Shown here: piece by piece, positions 9,995 through 20,030 of the stretch | Layout: the number at the start of each line of letters is the position of its first letter | How positions within the stretch are numbered: position 1 is the stretch's first letter | DNA from: Enterobacterales bacterium | GTDB lineage: Bacteria; Pseudomonadota; Gammaproteobacteria; Enterobacterales; Enterobacteriaceae | Assembly (NCBI GenBank): GCA_015654925.1 | Contig: JAATFX010000070.1 | Coordinates: 37,114 to 101,113, forward strand | DNA: 64,000 bases | Direction: 5' to 3' | Position numbers and translations under genes: made by a program | The notes under the pieces: generated by a model | The model's database searches: none | Told to the model about the DNA's origin: nothing | What the model saw: the letters and a program-made list of their open reading frames with translations, nothing else

Positions 9995-10365
9995 CGGACT
10001 ACCTCGATTACATAAAATGCAAAGATGCCCTGATTGTTTCACACTCACTCAATACGGTAAACCACTGCTTTACAAGAATGCCTGACTGCGCGGGCCGGCG
10101 TCGGCATGACGTGGCGCACGAGGTTATTAACAGCCATGCGCGTCCAGCGCCGATTTTATTCACTTTTTCTGTGGATAGATGTGTGCAGAACGCTGGATTA
10201 AATGGGTAAAACTTTTGGCCAACGAGGCGCGCAGCAAAACTATACATAAAAAAAAGCCAACTTTTTCAATCCGCTAATAACCAAGTCCTGGCACAAAAGG
10301 ATCGTGGAAGATCCGCCGCGCGTACGCTGGGCTTCCCAGAGGTCAAATTTCACGCAATGATGACT

Positions 10366-10374
10366 TTATCCACA
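10366..10374 (+). promoter_or_regulatory. Perfect DnaA box (TTATCCACA)
   Basis: TTATCCACA equals the strongest E. coli oriC-type box. It overlaps a short palindrome, CCACAATTTGTGG (10370-10382). A near match TGTGGATAG lies at 10170-10178. Function as a DnaA site is inferred from sequence only. Confidence 0.6.
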
Positions 10375-10483
10375 ATTTGTGGCAAAAAGAGCATCATATT
10401 ATGGACAAACCAGCAAAAACAGGGAGCGTCAAGGCTGTAAATAGAGACAGTGGTACCCATTTATCAAGGTTATCCCATAGATC

Positions 10484-10492
10484 TGTGGATAA
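10484..10492 (-). promoter_or_regulatory. Perfect DnaA box (inverse orientation)
   Basis: TGTGGATAA is the reverse complement of TTATCCACA. A degenerate box (TTATCCCAT) lies about 15 bp to the left and GATC sites sit at 10480 and 10503. The mutH start is about 195 bp downstream. Confidence 0.6.
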
Positions 10493-10513
10493 CATGGTGT
10501 AAGATCCTGTTCA

Positions 10514-10576
10514 TTGTCGGCTACGACTGGTGCACAACCCGCCGCGGCCGGGCCGGAAAAAAAGCGTAGCCGACAA
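10514..10576. repeat. 12-bp perfect inverted repeat upstream of mutH
   Basis: TTGTCGGCTACG (10514-10525) and CGTAGCCGACAA (10565-10576) flank 39 bases, and the right arm runs into AAAAAAG. The 12-mer AAAGCGTAGCCG at the right arm also occurs in the hairpin at 47 kb. It could be a transcript structure or a REP-like element. Confidence 0.75.
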
Positions 10577-10686
10577 AAAAGATTGTGAAATCATGCTATT
10601 ATTATGGCCTGATAATTAAAAAATCAATAATCCTTTTTGACCGGCCTCCAAAGGTCAGTTTTTAAACAGCATGGGGAGAATCAATT

Positions 10687-11379
10687 ATGAGCCTGCCCCC
10701 GATCGCCAAGCCCGTTACCCCGCCGGGGGACGAAGCGGAGCTGTTGGCCCGCGCAACGGCCCTGGCAGGGTACAATATGGGTGAACTGGCGGCGCATGCG
10801 GGCCTGGTGCTGCCGGCTAATCTGAAACGGGATAAAGGCTGGATCGGCGTGCTGCTGGAGCGTTATCTCGGCGCCAGCGCCGGCAGCAAGCCGGAACAAG
10901 ATTTCGCCGCCATCGGCGTGGAACTGAAGACCATCCCGGTGGACGGCGCCGGCCGGCCGCTGGAAACCACCTTTGTCTGCGTCGCGCCGCTGACCGGCAA
11001 CAGCGGCGTCACCTGGGAAACCAGCCATGTACGATATAAATTAGCCCGCGTATTATGGATACCGGTAGAGGGGACGCGGGATATTCCGCTGACCCGGCGC
11101 CGCATCGGCACGCCGTTGTTATGGAGTCCCAGCCCGGAGGAGGAGCATCTGTTACGCTGCGACTGGGAGGAACTGATGGATTTAATCGTGCTGGGGCAAG
11201 TGGAACGTATTACCGCGCGCCACGGCGAGGTGCTGCAACTGCGGCCGAAGGCCGCCAACAGCCGGGCGCTGACCAAAGCCACCGGCGAATTTGGCCAGCC
11301 GATCATGACATTGCCGCGCGGGTTCTACCTGAAAAAGACCTTTACCGGGCCGATGCTTGCCAGGCATTACGTGATTTAA
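10687..11379 (+). CDS. mutH: MutH, mismatch-repair strand-discrimination endonuclease
   Basis: MutH nicks the unmethylated strand at hemimethylated GATC sites when activated by MutS-MutL. The 230 residues (229 in E. coli) carry the DEK active site D72, E79 and K81 within [15 protein letters not shown], and the C-terminal [16 protein letters not shown] region. A GGGGAGAATCAATT ribosome region precedes the ATG. It is divergent from rppH and followed, 83 bp later, by ygdQ. Confidence 0.97.
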   Translation: MSLPPIAKPVTPPGDEAELLARATALAGYNMGELAAHAGLVLPANLKRDKGWIGVLLERYLGASAGSKPEQDFAAIGVELKTIPVDGAGRPLETTFVCVAPLTGNSGVTWETSHVRYKLARVLWIPVEGTRDIPLTRRRIGTPLLWSPSPEEEHLLRCDWEELMDLIVLGQVERITARHGEVLQLRPKAANSRALTKATGEFGQPIMTLPRGFYLKKTFTGPMLARHYVI

Positions 11380-11462
11380 GTCGCATTTTCCTTGCCTGCC
11401 GGCCTTTTTACCTGTTTATAATATTCGTTTAAGCTTCGTTTACATTTAGGTAATTGATCATA

Positions 11463-12197
11463 ATGTTTGATTGGATTGTGGCTCCCGATGCATGGTTGGC
11501 ATTGGGAACACTAACTATTCTGGAAATCGTCCTTGGTATCGATAATATCATCTTTCTTTCCCTGGTCGTCGCCAAGCTGCCCCCGGCGCAACGGGCCAAA
11601 GCGCGCCGTCTGGGATTGTTCGGCGCCATGGTCATGCGGCTTTGCCTGCTGGCGTCCATTTCATGGGTGATACGTTTAACCTACCCGCTGTTTACCGTTT
11701 TCGATAACGAAATATCGATCCGAGACTTAATTCTGCTATTGGGAGGGATTTTTTTGATCTGGAAATCCTGCGGGGAAATCCACCAAACCCTAGAAGGGGG
11801 CGAAGCCGAGCAAAACAGCAACGTGAGTTCCTTTATCGGCGCCATTACGCAGATCATGCTGCTGGACGTGATTTTCAGCCTGGACTCGGTGATTACCGCC
11901 GTCGGCTTATCGAATCATTTGTTTATCATGATGGCGGCAGTGGTGATTGCGGTAGGCGTAATGATGTTCGCCGCGCGGCCGATCGGCGAATTCGTCGCCC
12001 GCCATCCTTCCGTAAAAATGCTGGCGCTGACGTTCCTGATTTTAATCGGGTTTACTTTGATCCTGGAAAGCGTTGATGTTCACGTGCCCAAGGGCTACAT
12101 TTATTTCGCGATGTTCTTTTCAATGGGTGTCGAGGCGCTGAATCTGATCAGAAATAAGAAAGTCGGTCGCGCCCGGCGGTCAGACCCCAAGGCTTAA
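11463..12197 (+). CDS. ygdQ: TerC-family membrane protein YgdQ
   Basis: An integral membrane protein of 244 residues from ATG 11463 ([17 protein letters not shown]), aligned with E. coli YgdQ (237 residues). It shows the TerC signature [16 protein letters not shown] near residue 22 and a second [17 protein letters not shown] near residue 140, with membrane acidic residues. TerC proteins are implicated in manganese export and metal loading at the membrane; the role of YgdQ itself is not established. ygdR follows 14 bp later in the same direction. Confidence 0.93.
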   Translation: MFDWIVAPDAWLALGTLTILEIVLGIDNIIFLSLVVAKLPPAQRAKARRLGLFGAMVMRLCLLASISWVIRLTYPLFTVFDNEISIRDLILLLGGIFLIWKSCGEIHQTLEGGEAEQNSNVSSFIGAITQIMLLDVIFSLDSVITAVGLSNHLFIMMAAVVIAVGVMMFAARPIGEFVARHPSVKMLALTFLILIGFTLILESVDVHVPKGYIYFAMFFSMGVEALNLIRNKKVGRARRSDPKA

Positions 12198-12211
12198 GAC
12201 GGATGAGACTG

Positions 12212-12430
12212 ATGAAAAAATACCTAATGCTGATCTCGGCGGTGGCATTGGCCGGCATGTTGTCGGGCTGCGCCAGCGATTATGTCATGGCGACCAAAGA
12301 CGGCCGGATGATCTTGACGCAAGGCAAACCCGAACTGGATAAAACCACCGGTTTGATTCGTTACACCGACGAGCGCGGCAATGAAATGCAGATTAACGGT
12401 AACGATGTATCGCAGATGATCGAACGCTGA
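12212..12430 (+). CDS. ygdR: Small lipoprotein YgdR (DUF903)
   Basis: 72 residues from ATG 12212, the same length as E. coli YgdR; an ATG three codons earlier is the alternative. A lipoprotein signal ends in the lipobox LSGC, then [20 protein letters not shown], the DUF903 (YgdI/YgdR) fold core. It is presumably diacylated by Lgt and anchored in an envelope membrane. An intrinsic terminator follows. Confidence 0.93.
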   Translation: MKKYLMLISAVALAGMLSGCASDYVMATKDGRMILTQGKPELDKTTGLIRYTDERGNEMQINGNDVSQMIER

Positions 12431-12511
12431 TTATTCATCGGCCAGATTAACAAAACATACTTCACCCGCCCATTTTGCGCTTTTCCCCGCGGCCTGGCTT
12501 GGTTATAGTCA

Positions 12512-12545
12512 GATCAGGCGGCGCTTGACAACGCCTGATCTTTTC
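12512..12545 (+). terminator. Intrinsic terminator after ygdR
   Basis: Stem GATCAGGCG / CGCCTGATC with an 11-base loop, followed by TTTTC. It ends the ygdQ-ygdR transcript 23 bp before the tas start. Confidence 0.85.
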
Positions 12546-12567
12546 AGACACTAAGGAACCAGCCTCA

Positions 12568-13608
12568 ATGCATTATCACCGTATTCCCCATAGTTCTCTT
12601 GAAGTCAGCGTCTTGGGTTTGGGCACCATGACCTTTGGCGAACAAAACAGTGAGGCCGAGGCCCATGCGCAACTGGATCACGCCGTTGCCGCCGGGGTGA
12701 ATCTTATCGACACGGCTGAAATGTATCCGGTGCCGCCGCGGCCCGAGACCCAGGGGCTGACGGAAACCTATATCGGTAATTGGCTCAAGCGGCACGGCCA
12801 GCGCGAAAAAATCATCTTGGCCAGTAAAGTGGCGGGGCCCTCCCGCGGCAACGACGCGGGCATCCGGCCGCAGCAAATTCTCGATCGCAAAAATATCCGC
12901 ATAGCGCTCGAAGCCAGCCTGCAACGTCTGAATACCGATTATCTCGATCTCTATCAGGTCCATTGGCCGCAGCGCGCCACCAACTGTTTCGGGAAGCTTA
13001 ATTACCAGTACACCGACGAAAAGCTGGTGGTGACCATCCTGGAAACGCTGGAGGCCCTTACCGAGCAGGTACGCGCCGGCAAGATCCGCTATCTGGGCAT
13101 TTCCAACGAGACGCCTTGGGGCGCCATGCGCTATTTGCAACTGGCCGAAAAACACGATCTGCCGCGTATCGTCACGGTGCAAAATCCCTACAGCCTGCTA
13201 AACCGCAGTTTTGAAGTGGGCATGGCCGAAATCAGCCAATTCGAGGGATTGGAACTGCTGGCTTACTCCAGCCTGGCGTTCGGTACGCTGACCGGCAAGT
13301 ATCTGAACGGCGCCCGTCCCGCCGGCGCCCGCAATACGCTGTTTAGCCGGTTTACCCGCTACAGCGCGCCCCACACCCAGCAGGCGATCGCCGAATATGT
13401 GGCGCTGGCCGAGCGTTATGGGCTGGACCCGGCGCAGATGGCGCTGGCATTTGTGCGCCAGCAGCCGTTTGTGGCTTCCACCCTGCTTGGGGCGACATCC
13501 CTGGAACAACTGCAAACCAACCTGGACAGCCTGGATCTCACCCTGAACGAAGAGATTATCGGCGAGCTGGAAAAAATCCATCAGCGCTTTACCATCCCGG
13601 CCCCCTGA
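12568..13608 (+). CDS. tas: Tas, aldo-keto reductase family protein
   Basis: 346 residues, identical in length to E. coli Tas. The NADP-dependent aldo-keto reductase TIM barrel is visible: LGLGTMTFGEQ at the N-terminus, the catalytic tyrosine in DTAEMYPVPPRPETQG, lysine in ILASKVAGPS, histidine in YQVHWPQR, and the cofactor loop near VRQQPFVASTLLGATSLEQL. In E. coli, tas complements a prephenate-dehydrogenase tyrosine auxotroph, so its true substrate is unclear. It is convergent with lplT. Confidence 0.95.
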   Translation: MHYHRIPHSSLEVSVLGLGTMTFGEQNSEAEAHAQLDHAVAAGVNLIDTAEMYPVPPRPETQGLTETYIGNWLKRHGQREKIILASKVAGPSRGNDAGIRPQQILDRKNIRIALEASLQRLNTDYLDLYQVHWPQRATNCFGKLNYQYTDEKLVVTILETLEALTEQVRAGKIRYLGISNETPWGAMRYLQLAEKHDLPRIVTVQNPYSLLNRSFEVGMAEISQFEGLELLAYSSLAFGTLTGKYLNGARPAGARNTLFSRFTRYSAPHTQQAIAEYVALAERYGLDPAQMALAFVRQQPFVASTLLGATSLEQLQTNLDSLDLTLNEEIIGELEKIHQRFTIPAP

Positions 13609-13671
13609 TCCCCGTTCCGCGCTTGTTAGCCCGTCCGGTCCGGCCATGGCGGCCGGATAAGGATCGCAGCG

Positions 13672-14877
13672 TCAGGACCTGGTGGCCCTGCTCCGGGTGG
13701 TCCACCACAGCAGCACAATCGCCGCTGAAAACAGTACGCCGAAACCTATGCCGATGACGACGGCGGTGGCGCCCAATTTTACCACCAGCGAATAAAGCCC
13801 GAGCATCAGCAGCATGGCGATGTTCTCGCCAAAGTTCTGCACCGAGATGGCATTGCCCGCCCCCACGCTCTCTTTGCCGCGCTGTTGCAGCAGAGCGTTC
13901 AGCGGCACGATAAAAAAGCCGCCGAGGATGCCAATCAGCGCCAGCAGCATATAGGACGGCAACAGATGGTGTTGCAGGCTCAACGCCACCACCACCAGGC
14001 CCAGCAGGATACCGGCCGGCATGCAGCGCCGCGCCGTTTCCAGCCGCACCAGCTTGGCAGCCGCGCCCGCGCCGAACACGATACCCACCGCCACCATGGC
14101 GTTGAGCGTGGTCGGGGTGGCGTTATCCATGATACCCAGCGCCACCGGCACCCATAGCACCAACAGGAAGCGCAGCGTCACCCCCGCCCCCCAGAACAGG
14201 CTGGTGCCGATAATCGAAAAACGGGTTTCGCCATTGCGCCAGAGCAGGCGGCAGGCGGACGCAAAGCCGCCAACCATGCGCACCGGATTCCAGGAGTCGG
14301 CGCGTCTGGCGGCCGGCAACTGCGGAATGAACACATTGGCCACCACCGCCACGCCGAAGGTCAGGGCGCACACCGCCAGCGCCATGCCCACGTGCCAGTC
14401 CGCCAGTACGCCGCCGGCCACCGAACCGATCAGAATGGCGGCAATGGTGGAGGCTTCAATCAGGCCGTTGGCCTTTACCAATTGCCCGCCGTGGGTTAAT
14501 TCCCCCAGGATGCCGTATTTGGCCGGCGAGTAGGCGGCGGCGCCGACGCCCACCAGGCAATACCCGAGAAAGGGATTAAAGCCGAAACAGATAATCAGCG
14601 CGCCCGCCAGCTTCAGGCTATTGGCCGCCATCATGACCCGGCCTTTGGCGAAATTATCGGCGAATTGCCCGACAAAGGGCGCCAGCACGATATAGGCGCC
14701 CACGAACAGCATTTGCAGCACCGGCTGGCTCCAGGCCGGATAGTCCTGCTGCTTGATCAGCGCCAGGGTGGCGAAAAGCAGCGCATTATCCCCAAAAGCC
14801 GAAAAGAACTGGGCGCACATAACCGCCATCATGGGCCGGGACAATAGGTTCGCCGGGGCGGTTTGGGTTTGGTTCAT
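13672..14877 (-). CDS. lplT: Lysophospholipid transporter LplT
   Basis: An inner-membrane flippase of the MFS fold that moves 2-acyl lysophospholipids inward so that Aas can reacylate them. The 401 residues (397 in E. coli) show around 12 hydrophobic segments, [17 protein letters not shown] in helix 1 and the loop motif [14 protein letters not shown]. Its ATG overlaps the aas stop (ATGA), so the pair is translationally coupled, as in E. coli. Confidence 0.96.
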   Translation of the reverse strand: MNQTQTAPANLLSRPMMAVMCAQFFSAFGDNALLFATLALIKQQDYPAWSQPVLQMLFVGAYIVLAPFVGQFADNFAKGRVMMAANSLKLAGALIICFGFNPFLGYCLVGVGAAAYSPAKYGILGELTHGGQLVKANGLIEASTIAAILIGSVAGGVLADWHVGMALAVCALTFGVAVVANVFIPQLPAARRADSWNPVRMVGGFASACRLLWRNGETRFSIIGTSLFWGAGVTLRFLLVLWVPVALGIMDNATPTTLNAMVAVGIVFGAGAAAKLVRLETARRCMPAGILLGLVVVALSLQHHLLPSYMLLALIGILGGFFIVPLNALLQQRGKESVGAGNAISVQNFGENIAMLLMLGLYSLVVKLGATAVVIGIGFGVLFSAAIVLLWWTTRSRATRS

Positions 14878-17030
14878 TCCTGGTTCTCCGGGGTATCAGC
14901 CATTTTTTTCAGCGCGACGAAATCGGGCTTGCCGCTGCCCAATAGGGGAAGTTCTTCAACATGGCGGATATCGCGCGGCACCGAGATCTCCGGAATGCCG
15001 TCCTGGCGCGCCTGCTGCAACAGCCGGTCGCGGGTCAGTCCGGCGTCGGTGGTGAAAAGCACCAGGCCTTCCCCCTTGGCGTTATCGCTTTTGGCTGCGG
15101 CGCCGTGCCGGGCGTCGGGGGATACTTTGGTCGCCAGCTGTTCCACGCTTTCCAGCGAAACCATTTCTCCGGCCAGCTTGGCAAAGCGTTTGACCCGTCC
15201 CTGGATCGCGCAAAAGCCCTGGTCGTCGAGAGTGACGATATCCCCGGTGTCATACCAGCCCGCTTCTTTTACCCCCGCCCCGTTATCGGCGGCCGGGGTT
15301 TCCAGTACGCCGGGATGCTCGACCCGCAGGTAACCCTTCATGATATTCGGTCCGCGCAATTGCAACTGCCCGCCCCGTTCGATGCCCTGCACCGGTATCA
15401 GCCGCGCCTGCATGCCCGGCAGGATCAGGCCGACGGTATGCACTTTCGCCGCCATGGGGACATTAATGGCCACCACCGGCGCGCATTCGGTCACGCCGTA
15501 GCCTTCCAGAATGCGGATGCCGAATTTGTCCTGCCAGAGCACGCGGGTATTTTCCGAGAGCTTTTCCGCGCCGGCCACCACATAACGCACCCGGGCGAAA
15601 TCATATTGATGGGCCATCCGCCCATATTGCGCGAGGAAGGTGGAGGTACCGAACAAGACGGTGCAGTTCTGATCGTAAACCAGCTCCGGAATGACCCGGT
15701 AGTGCAGCGGGCTGGGATAAAGCAGCACCCGCGCCCCGGTCAACAACGGCGCAAATAACCCGACGGTCAGGCCGAACGCATGAAACAGCGGCAGCGCGGA
15801 AAGAAATTTGTCCCGTGGGGTAAAATCCGCCACCGCGCGGATTTGTTCGATATTGGCCAGGATACTGTCATGGGAGTGCACTACGCCTTTGGGCGTGCCT
15901 TCCGAACCGGACGTAAACAGCACCAGCGCGCTGTCGTCGGGCCGCTGCGCCAGCTCCGCGCGGGCCGGAAAACACAGATGGCGGATAATCCACAGCTTAT
16001 CCGCCAGCGTTACCGTGTCCTTGAGATCCTCCAGAAAAACCCAGTCCACCCCGCCGACTTCAATCGGCAGCGCGGTCAGTTTGGCTTTATCCAGGAACTG
16101 GCGCGAACTGACGATGGTCTTTATGCCGGCGGCCTTGACGGCGTTGCTGATGCCGTTTGCGCCGGCGGTGTAATTGAGCAACGCCGGAATCCGCCCGCGC
16201 AGTCCCGCCCCCAGAATAACTGCGGCGGAGATGGTGGCATTGGGCAGCAGCAATCCCACGTGTTCTCCCGGGGCGGTGAAACGCTCCAGGATACGGCTCA
16301 CGCCCAGGGTTTTTTTCAACAATCCGCGATAGCTGTCCGCGCTAAAAGCGATATCCTCGATGCAGGGCTTGGAGGCGCCGTAGCGCCATGCCGCCGCCAA
16401 TAGCGCCTGATAAAGGGTTTGCCGCGGTCTGGACGCCATGCGGGCATTCATCATGATGCGGTGCAGGTTTTCACCGGCGATACGGCGGCGATCGCGCGCG
16501 CGCGGGGCCAGGGGCATCGGCAGGCTGACCGGCTTTTGCAGATGAATGGTGATTTTCGGGAACCAGTGGCGCTTAATAATGCCGCCCATGCGGCTAAACG
16601 GCGTCAGTTCCGGCCCATCAAGCCAGACGGGCACCACGGTGGCGCCGGAGCGGGACGCGACAAACGCCGCGCCGTCATAGATTTTCATTAGCGAACCGGT
16701 AACGGTAATCCGCCCTTCGGGAAATACCACCACCGGCCGGCCGTGGCCGATATATTTGATTAATTGCTTGATGCTGAGCGGCTTGGTGGGGTCCATGGGC
16801 AGGATATCCACGTAGCGTTTCACCGCGCGCATATACCAGGCGTCGGTAATAGTTGAATAAATGGCGAACACCGGTTTTACCGGCAGGAAAATCGCCAGCA
16901 GGATACCATCGAGAAAGGAGACGTGGTTGGGGGTAATCATGACTTTCGGTTGGCGCAAGACCTCGGGATCGCCGATGACTTCCACCCGGTAAAGTAGCCG
17001 GAACAGTTGGCGCAAGACTGAAAAAAGCAT
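14874..17030 (-). CDS. aas: Aas, 2-acyl-GPE acyltransferase / acyl-ACP synthetase
   Basis: A two-domain membrane enzyme that activates fatty acids onto ACP and reacylates lysophosphatidylethanolamine delivered by LplT. The start is ATG 17030 ([13 protein letters not shown]), with an AGGAG ribosome site, giving 718 residues against 719 in E. coli. The PlsC-like domain has NHVSFLDG and [11 protein letters not shown]; the adenylation domain has [17 protein letters not shown] and [16 protein letters not shown]; the C-terminus has GWYDTGDIV and LGSGKPDFV. All catalytic motifs are intact. Confidence 0.97.
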   Translation of the reverse strand: MLFSVLRQLFRLLYRVEVIGDPEVLRQPKVMITPNHVSFLDGILLAIFLPVKPVFAIYSTITDAWYMRAVKRYVDILPMDPTKPLSIKQLIKYIGHGRPVVVFPEGRITVTGSLMKIYDGAAFVASRSGATVVPVWLDGPELTPFSRMGGIIKRHWFPKITIHLQKPVSLPMPLAPRARDRRRIAGENLHRIMMNARMASRPRQTLYQALLAAAWRYGASKPCIEDIAFSADSYRGLLKKTLGVSRILERFTAPGEHVGLLLPNATISAAVILGAGLRGRIPALLNYTAGANGISNAVKAAGIKTIVSSRQFLDKAKLTALPIEVGGVDWVFLEDLKDTVTLADKLWIIRHLCFPARAELAQRPDDSALVLFTSGSEGTPKGVVHSHDSILANIEQIRAVADFTPRDKFLSALPLFHAFGLTVGLFAPLLTGARVLLYPSPLHYRVIPELVYDQNCTVLFGTSTFLAQYGRMAHQYDFARVRYVVAGAEKLSENTRVLWQDKFGIRILEGYGVTECAPVVAINVPMAAKVHTVGLILPGMQARLIPVQGIERGGQLQLRGPNIMKGYLRVEHPGVLETPAADNGAGVKEAGWYDTGDIVTLDDQGFCAIQGRVKRFAKLAGEMVSLESVEQLATKVSPDARHGAAAKSDNAKGEGLVLFTTDAGLTRDRLLQQARQDGIPEISVPRDIRHVEELPLLGSGKPDFVALKKMADTPENQE

Positions 17031-17100
17031 GCCATCTCCTTGTAGAATATTTATGGTCGCTGGCAACAGGTGCAATGGCCGGGATATGCCCGCCGCTGCA

Positions 17101-17823
17101 TTATGCCGGTTTTCCCTGGCCAAATGCCGCCAGCGGCCTGATCTGCCGACCCTGGCCGGTAAAATTGCCCGGCGCCAGCCACTCGCTCAACGCCTGCCCG
17201 ACGGCCGCCCATTCGCCATCGACGATGGAATACCAGCAGGTATCCCGGTTGCGGCCTTTGGCGACGATAGCCTGGCGAAAGGTGCCCTCGAATTGGAACC
17301 CCAGCCGTTTGGCCGCCCGGTTGGACGCCAGGTTCAAGCTGTGGCATTTCCATTCGCAGCGCCGGTACTTCAGGGTATCGAAGGTATATCCCAACAGCAG
17401 GAAAATCGCCTCGGTACCGCAGGCGGAGCGTTTCATCAATGGCGACCAATTGACCCAGCCTATTTCCAGTACGCCATTGACCGGGTCGATGCGCATTAAA
17501 GCCACCGAACCGACCGCCTTGCCGGTGGACAAATCCACCACGGCGAAATGCAGCGTATCGGCGGATGACGCATTGGCGGCGATCAACGCGTCGCATTCCC
17601 GCGGCGTCGCGGGCCGGTTAGCGGATAAGTAGGTCCAGTCGCGTCCGTCATCAATACTATGCCAGGCGTCGAACAGCGCCGGGCTGTGAACCAGCGCCAA
17701 CGGCTCCAGGCGGCAAAACCGGCCCGTCAACGCCACTTTTTGCGCCATGGCGCGCGGCCGCCAGTCCGGCAGCGCCGCGCCGACGGGCTGACCAAACTCA
17801 TTGACCACATTTGCTTTATCCAT
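17101..17823 (-). CDS. GNAT-family N-acetyltransferase (RimJ/RimL type)
   Basis: 240 residues of the COG1670 GNAT group. It shows the strand-loop pattern [18 protein letters not shown] at the N-terminus, [44 protein letters not shown] around the acetyl-CoA binding region, and [21 protein letters not shown] near the C-terminus, typical of this branch. The substrate is unknown. E. coli has no gene between aas and omrA at this place, so it is probably an insertion. It is transcribed toward aas, with 70 bp between them. Confidence 0.85.
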   Translation of the reverse strand: MDKANVVNEFGQPVGAALPDWRPRAMAQKVALTGRFCRLEPLALVHSPALFDAWHSIDDGRDWTYLSANRPATPRECDALIAANASSADTLHFAVVDLSTGKAVGSVALMRIDPVNGVLEIGWVNWSPLMKRSACGTEAIFLLLGYTFDTLKYRRCEWKCHSLNLASNRAAKRLGFQFEGTFRQAIVAKGRNRDTCWYSIVDGEWAAVGQALSEWLAPGNFTGQGRQIRPLAAFGQGKPA

Positions 17824-18028
17824 AATGAAGCCCCCAGACGGTTTTACAGGTGACCGGCTAAACCAGCGCCGCCGCTGCGAATTGAGCGCAGCCAGCGAGC
17901 GGTGCCGCCGCAGGCGCCAGTGACAAAAGGACGGCCAATGGGATTTGTCATCAAGCTCAACTGCTTAACAGTAACGTTAGCTTAACATGGGATAAATGCG
18001 TCGATGAGGGCAATAGTAAAAGGCAGGC

Positions 18029-18120
18029 AAAAAAAACCTACGCATCCGCGTAGGTTGGTGCAACTGAAATGGTTTCAACACAAAAAGTATGTTGATTTCT
18101 CACCAATCAATACCTCTGGG
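18029..18120 (-). ncRNA. omrA: OmrA/OmrB-type small RNA
   Basis: The minus strand begins CCCAGAGGTATTGATTGGTG at 18120, the conserved 5' seed of OmrA, and ends with the terminator stem ACCTACGC-GGAT-GCGTAGGT followed by eight Ts, about 92 nt in all. The GCACCAACCT before the stem also matches OmrA. The middle differs from both E. coli RNAs. It sits in the aas-galR interval as in E. coli, where omrA and omrB are tandem; only one copy is present here. Known Omr RNAs are induced by EnvZ-OmpR and repress outer-membrane proteins and curli regulators through base pairing with Hfq. An AT-rich TATGTATT just upstream may be the -10. Confidence 0.92.
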
Positions 18121-18331
18121 AATACATACTCTATAGACCGTTACTTGATTAAACTACCGCATAATCGCAAGATTACCGCTCGAAATGAAACCAACTGTAA
18201 AATTTACCCCATGATTAATTCCGTCCGGCAATTCATGGCATTCAACCGCTAATTTCCAATAATAGCGGCTCGATCACCAAACCTGTGCGCCAGCGCCTTG
18301 CATCGGGGGGGCTTTTCCGTAAAACTTATGA

Positions 18332-18347
18332 ATGTAAACGATTACCC
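18332..18347. promoter_or_regulatory. Probable GalR/GalS operator upstream of galR
   Basis: ATGTAAACGATTACCC matches 13 of 16 positions of the E. coli gal external operator GTGTAAACGATTCCAC and is centred about 28 bp before the galR ATG. It is consistent with autoregulation or GalS control. Binding is inferred. Confidence 0.55.
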
Positions 18348-18367
18348 TAAGAGAGCTTAAAAGCGAT

Positions 18368-19372
18368 ATGGCCACCATTAAGGATGTAGCTAAACTGGCG
18401 GGTGTATCTGTCGCCACAGTCTCGCGCGTTATCAATAATTAACCCAAAGCCAGCGTTACATCGCGCCAGGCGGTGCTCGGCGCCATGGAAGAGCTGCAAT
18501 ATCACCCCAACGCCAACGCCCGAGCGCTGGCCCAGCAATCCACCGAAACGCTGGGACTTATCGTATCCGACGTATCCGACCCATTTTTCGGCGCCATGGT
18601 TAAGGCCGTGGAACAGGTGGCTTACCGCACCGGCAACTTTTTGCTGATTGGCAACGGTTATCATATCCTCGATAAAGAACGGCAGGCCATCGAACAATTG
18701 ATTCGCCATCGCTGCGCGGCGCTGGTGGTGCATGCGCAGATGATCCCGGAAGCGGAACTGAACGCGCTGATGGCACATATCCCGGGCATGGTATTGATTA
18801 ACCGCATTTTACCCGACTATGCCAATCGCTGCGTTGCCCTTGACGATCGCTACGGCGCCTGGCTGGCGACCCGCCACCTGATTCAACAGGGCCACCGGCG
18901 CATTGCCTTTATCTGCTCAAGCCATCCCATATCGGACAGTACCGATCGGTTGCAGGGTTACCTGGACGGCCTGCGCGATCATCATATCGAGGTTGACGAT
19001 AAGCTGATCGCCTATGGGGAACCCGACGAAGTGGGCGGAGAGCAAGCCATTACCGATCTGTTGGGGCGCGGGCGCAACTTCACCGCCATCGCCTGTTACA
19101 ACGATTCCATGGCCGCCGGGGCCATGGCGGTATTAAGCGACAACGGCATCGAGGTGCCCGAGGATATTTCGCTGGTGGGTTTTGACGATGTCCTGATCTC
19201 CCGTTACCTGCGTCCGCGGCTGACCACCATCCGGTATCCGGTGGTGGCGATGGCCACCCAGGCGGCGCAGTTGGCGCTGGCGCTGGCCAACGGCGATCCG
19301 CTGCCGGAGGTGACCAATACGTTCAGCCCTACCCTGGTACGGCGTCATTCGGTCGCCCCGCCGCAGTCGTGA
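18368..19372 (+). pseudogene. galR: galR, galactose repressor interrupted by a nonsense codon
   Basis: The frame begins MATIKDVAKLAGVSVATV, the LacI-family helix-turn-helix, then reads VINN and TAA at 18440-18442 (codon 25), then continues in the same frame with PKASVTSRQAVLGAMEEL through to a normal C-terminus (TLVRRHSVAPPQS). E. coli GalR has a serine where the stop is (NNSPKAS), so one base change such as TCA to TAA explains it. The remaining 310 codons, including the periplasmic-binding-protein-like effector domain, show no other damage. Restart at the GTG at 18473 would give a protein without the DNA-binding domain. The operator is still recognisable, suggesting recent loss. Confidence 0.9.
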
Positions 19373-19376
19373 GCGC

Positions 19377-19835
19377 TCAGCCGGCGGGTAACCGGTACAA
19401 ATGCACCGGCAGGGCGGGATATTCGATGCCGTCCCCCATAGGCTCCCAGCCGTAACGTTCATAATAACCGCTGAACGTGGCGTATAAATAGAGATTGGCA
19501 AAGCCGGCCCGGCGGCTGAAATCGATGGTAAACCGCTGCAGCTCCCGTCCCAGGCCCTTGCCCCGCTGTCTTTCATCCACATACAGCGCCGCCAGCCACG
19601 GCGTCAGATCCTGGCGGGTCAATAGATCGCAGCGCCACAGGCCGACGGTGCCCGCCGGCTGCCCATCGTCGAGGGCGATAAAGGTAATGGGAAGCCCTTC
19701 GCGGCGCAGGCTGCTGTCGACAATCGCGGCATAAAATTCCCGGCTGGCGCCGTGGCCAAAGGCCTGCCATAGCCAATCGGTCACCTGGTGCCGATGTTCG
19801 GGGCAATCGGCCAGCGGAACAATCACCCGCGCCAT
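19377..19835 (-). CDS. GNAT-family N-acetyltransferase
   Basis: 152 residues from ATG 19835 (MARVIVPLADCPEHRHQV); the open frame extends to 19922 and an ATG one codon earlier is also possible. The GNAT core is clear: FIALDDGQPAGTVGLWRCDL, then LAALYVDERQRGKGLGREL with the acetyl-CoA pyrophosphate loop (R/Q-x-x-G-x-G/A), then YERYGWEPMGDGIEY. Substrate unknown. It converges with galR, the two stops being 4 bp apart. Confidence 0.83.
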   Translation of the reverse strand: MARVIVPLADCPEHRHQVTDWLWQAFGHGASREFYAAIVDSSLRREGLPITFIALDDGQPAGTVGLWRCDLLTRQDLTPWLAALYVDERQRGKGLGRELQRFTIDFSRRAGFANLYLYATFSGYYERYGWEPMGDGIEYPALPVHLYRLPAG

Positions 19836-20030
19836 CATTCGGACCGCCTCGCCAAAAGAGGCGCCGATAAAAACCAAATACCTGCCATTTCTTTTATCTC
19901 CCACATAAGTAACGGGCCGCAACTTAACGATGTTTTATTTTTTAACATTATTTTTTAATTTTACCGTTGGCGCGGGTTCAGGGTAGGGATATTATGCAAC
20001 CCACCACTTTCCATTAACATAAAAATCACC

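Larger units (their letters stand above)
9995..10686. other. Long non-coding gap between divergent rppH and mutH
   Basis: About 690 bases with no credible gene; short open frames have no ribosome site or family resemblance. It holds two perfect DnaA boxes, two near matches, four GATC sites (10300, 10310, 10480, 10503), a 12-bp inverted repeat at 10514-10576, an AT-rich run around 10590-10640 and presumably the promoters of rppH and mutH. Confidence 0.7.

Noticed and set aside
10049..10686. A replication origin upstream of mutH
   Set aside because: Only two perfect DnaA boxes and four GATC sites; no oriC neighbours (mnmG, mioC, dnaA) and no array of AT-rich 13-mers. Kept only as a possible DnaA-binding cluster.
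18121..18331. Second Omr sRNA (omrB) upstream of galR
   Set aside because: No second CCCAGAGGTATTGAT seed or matching terminator was found.
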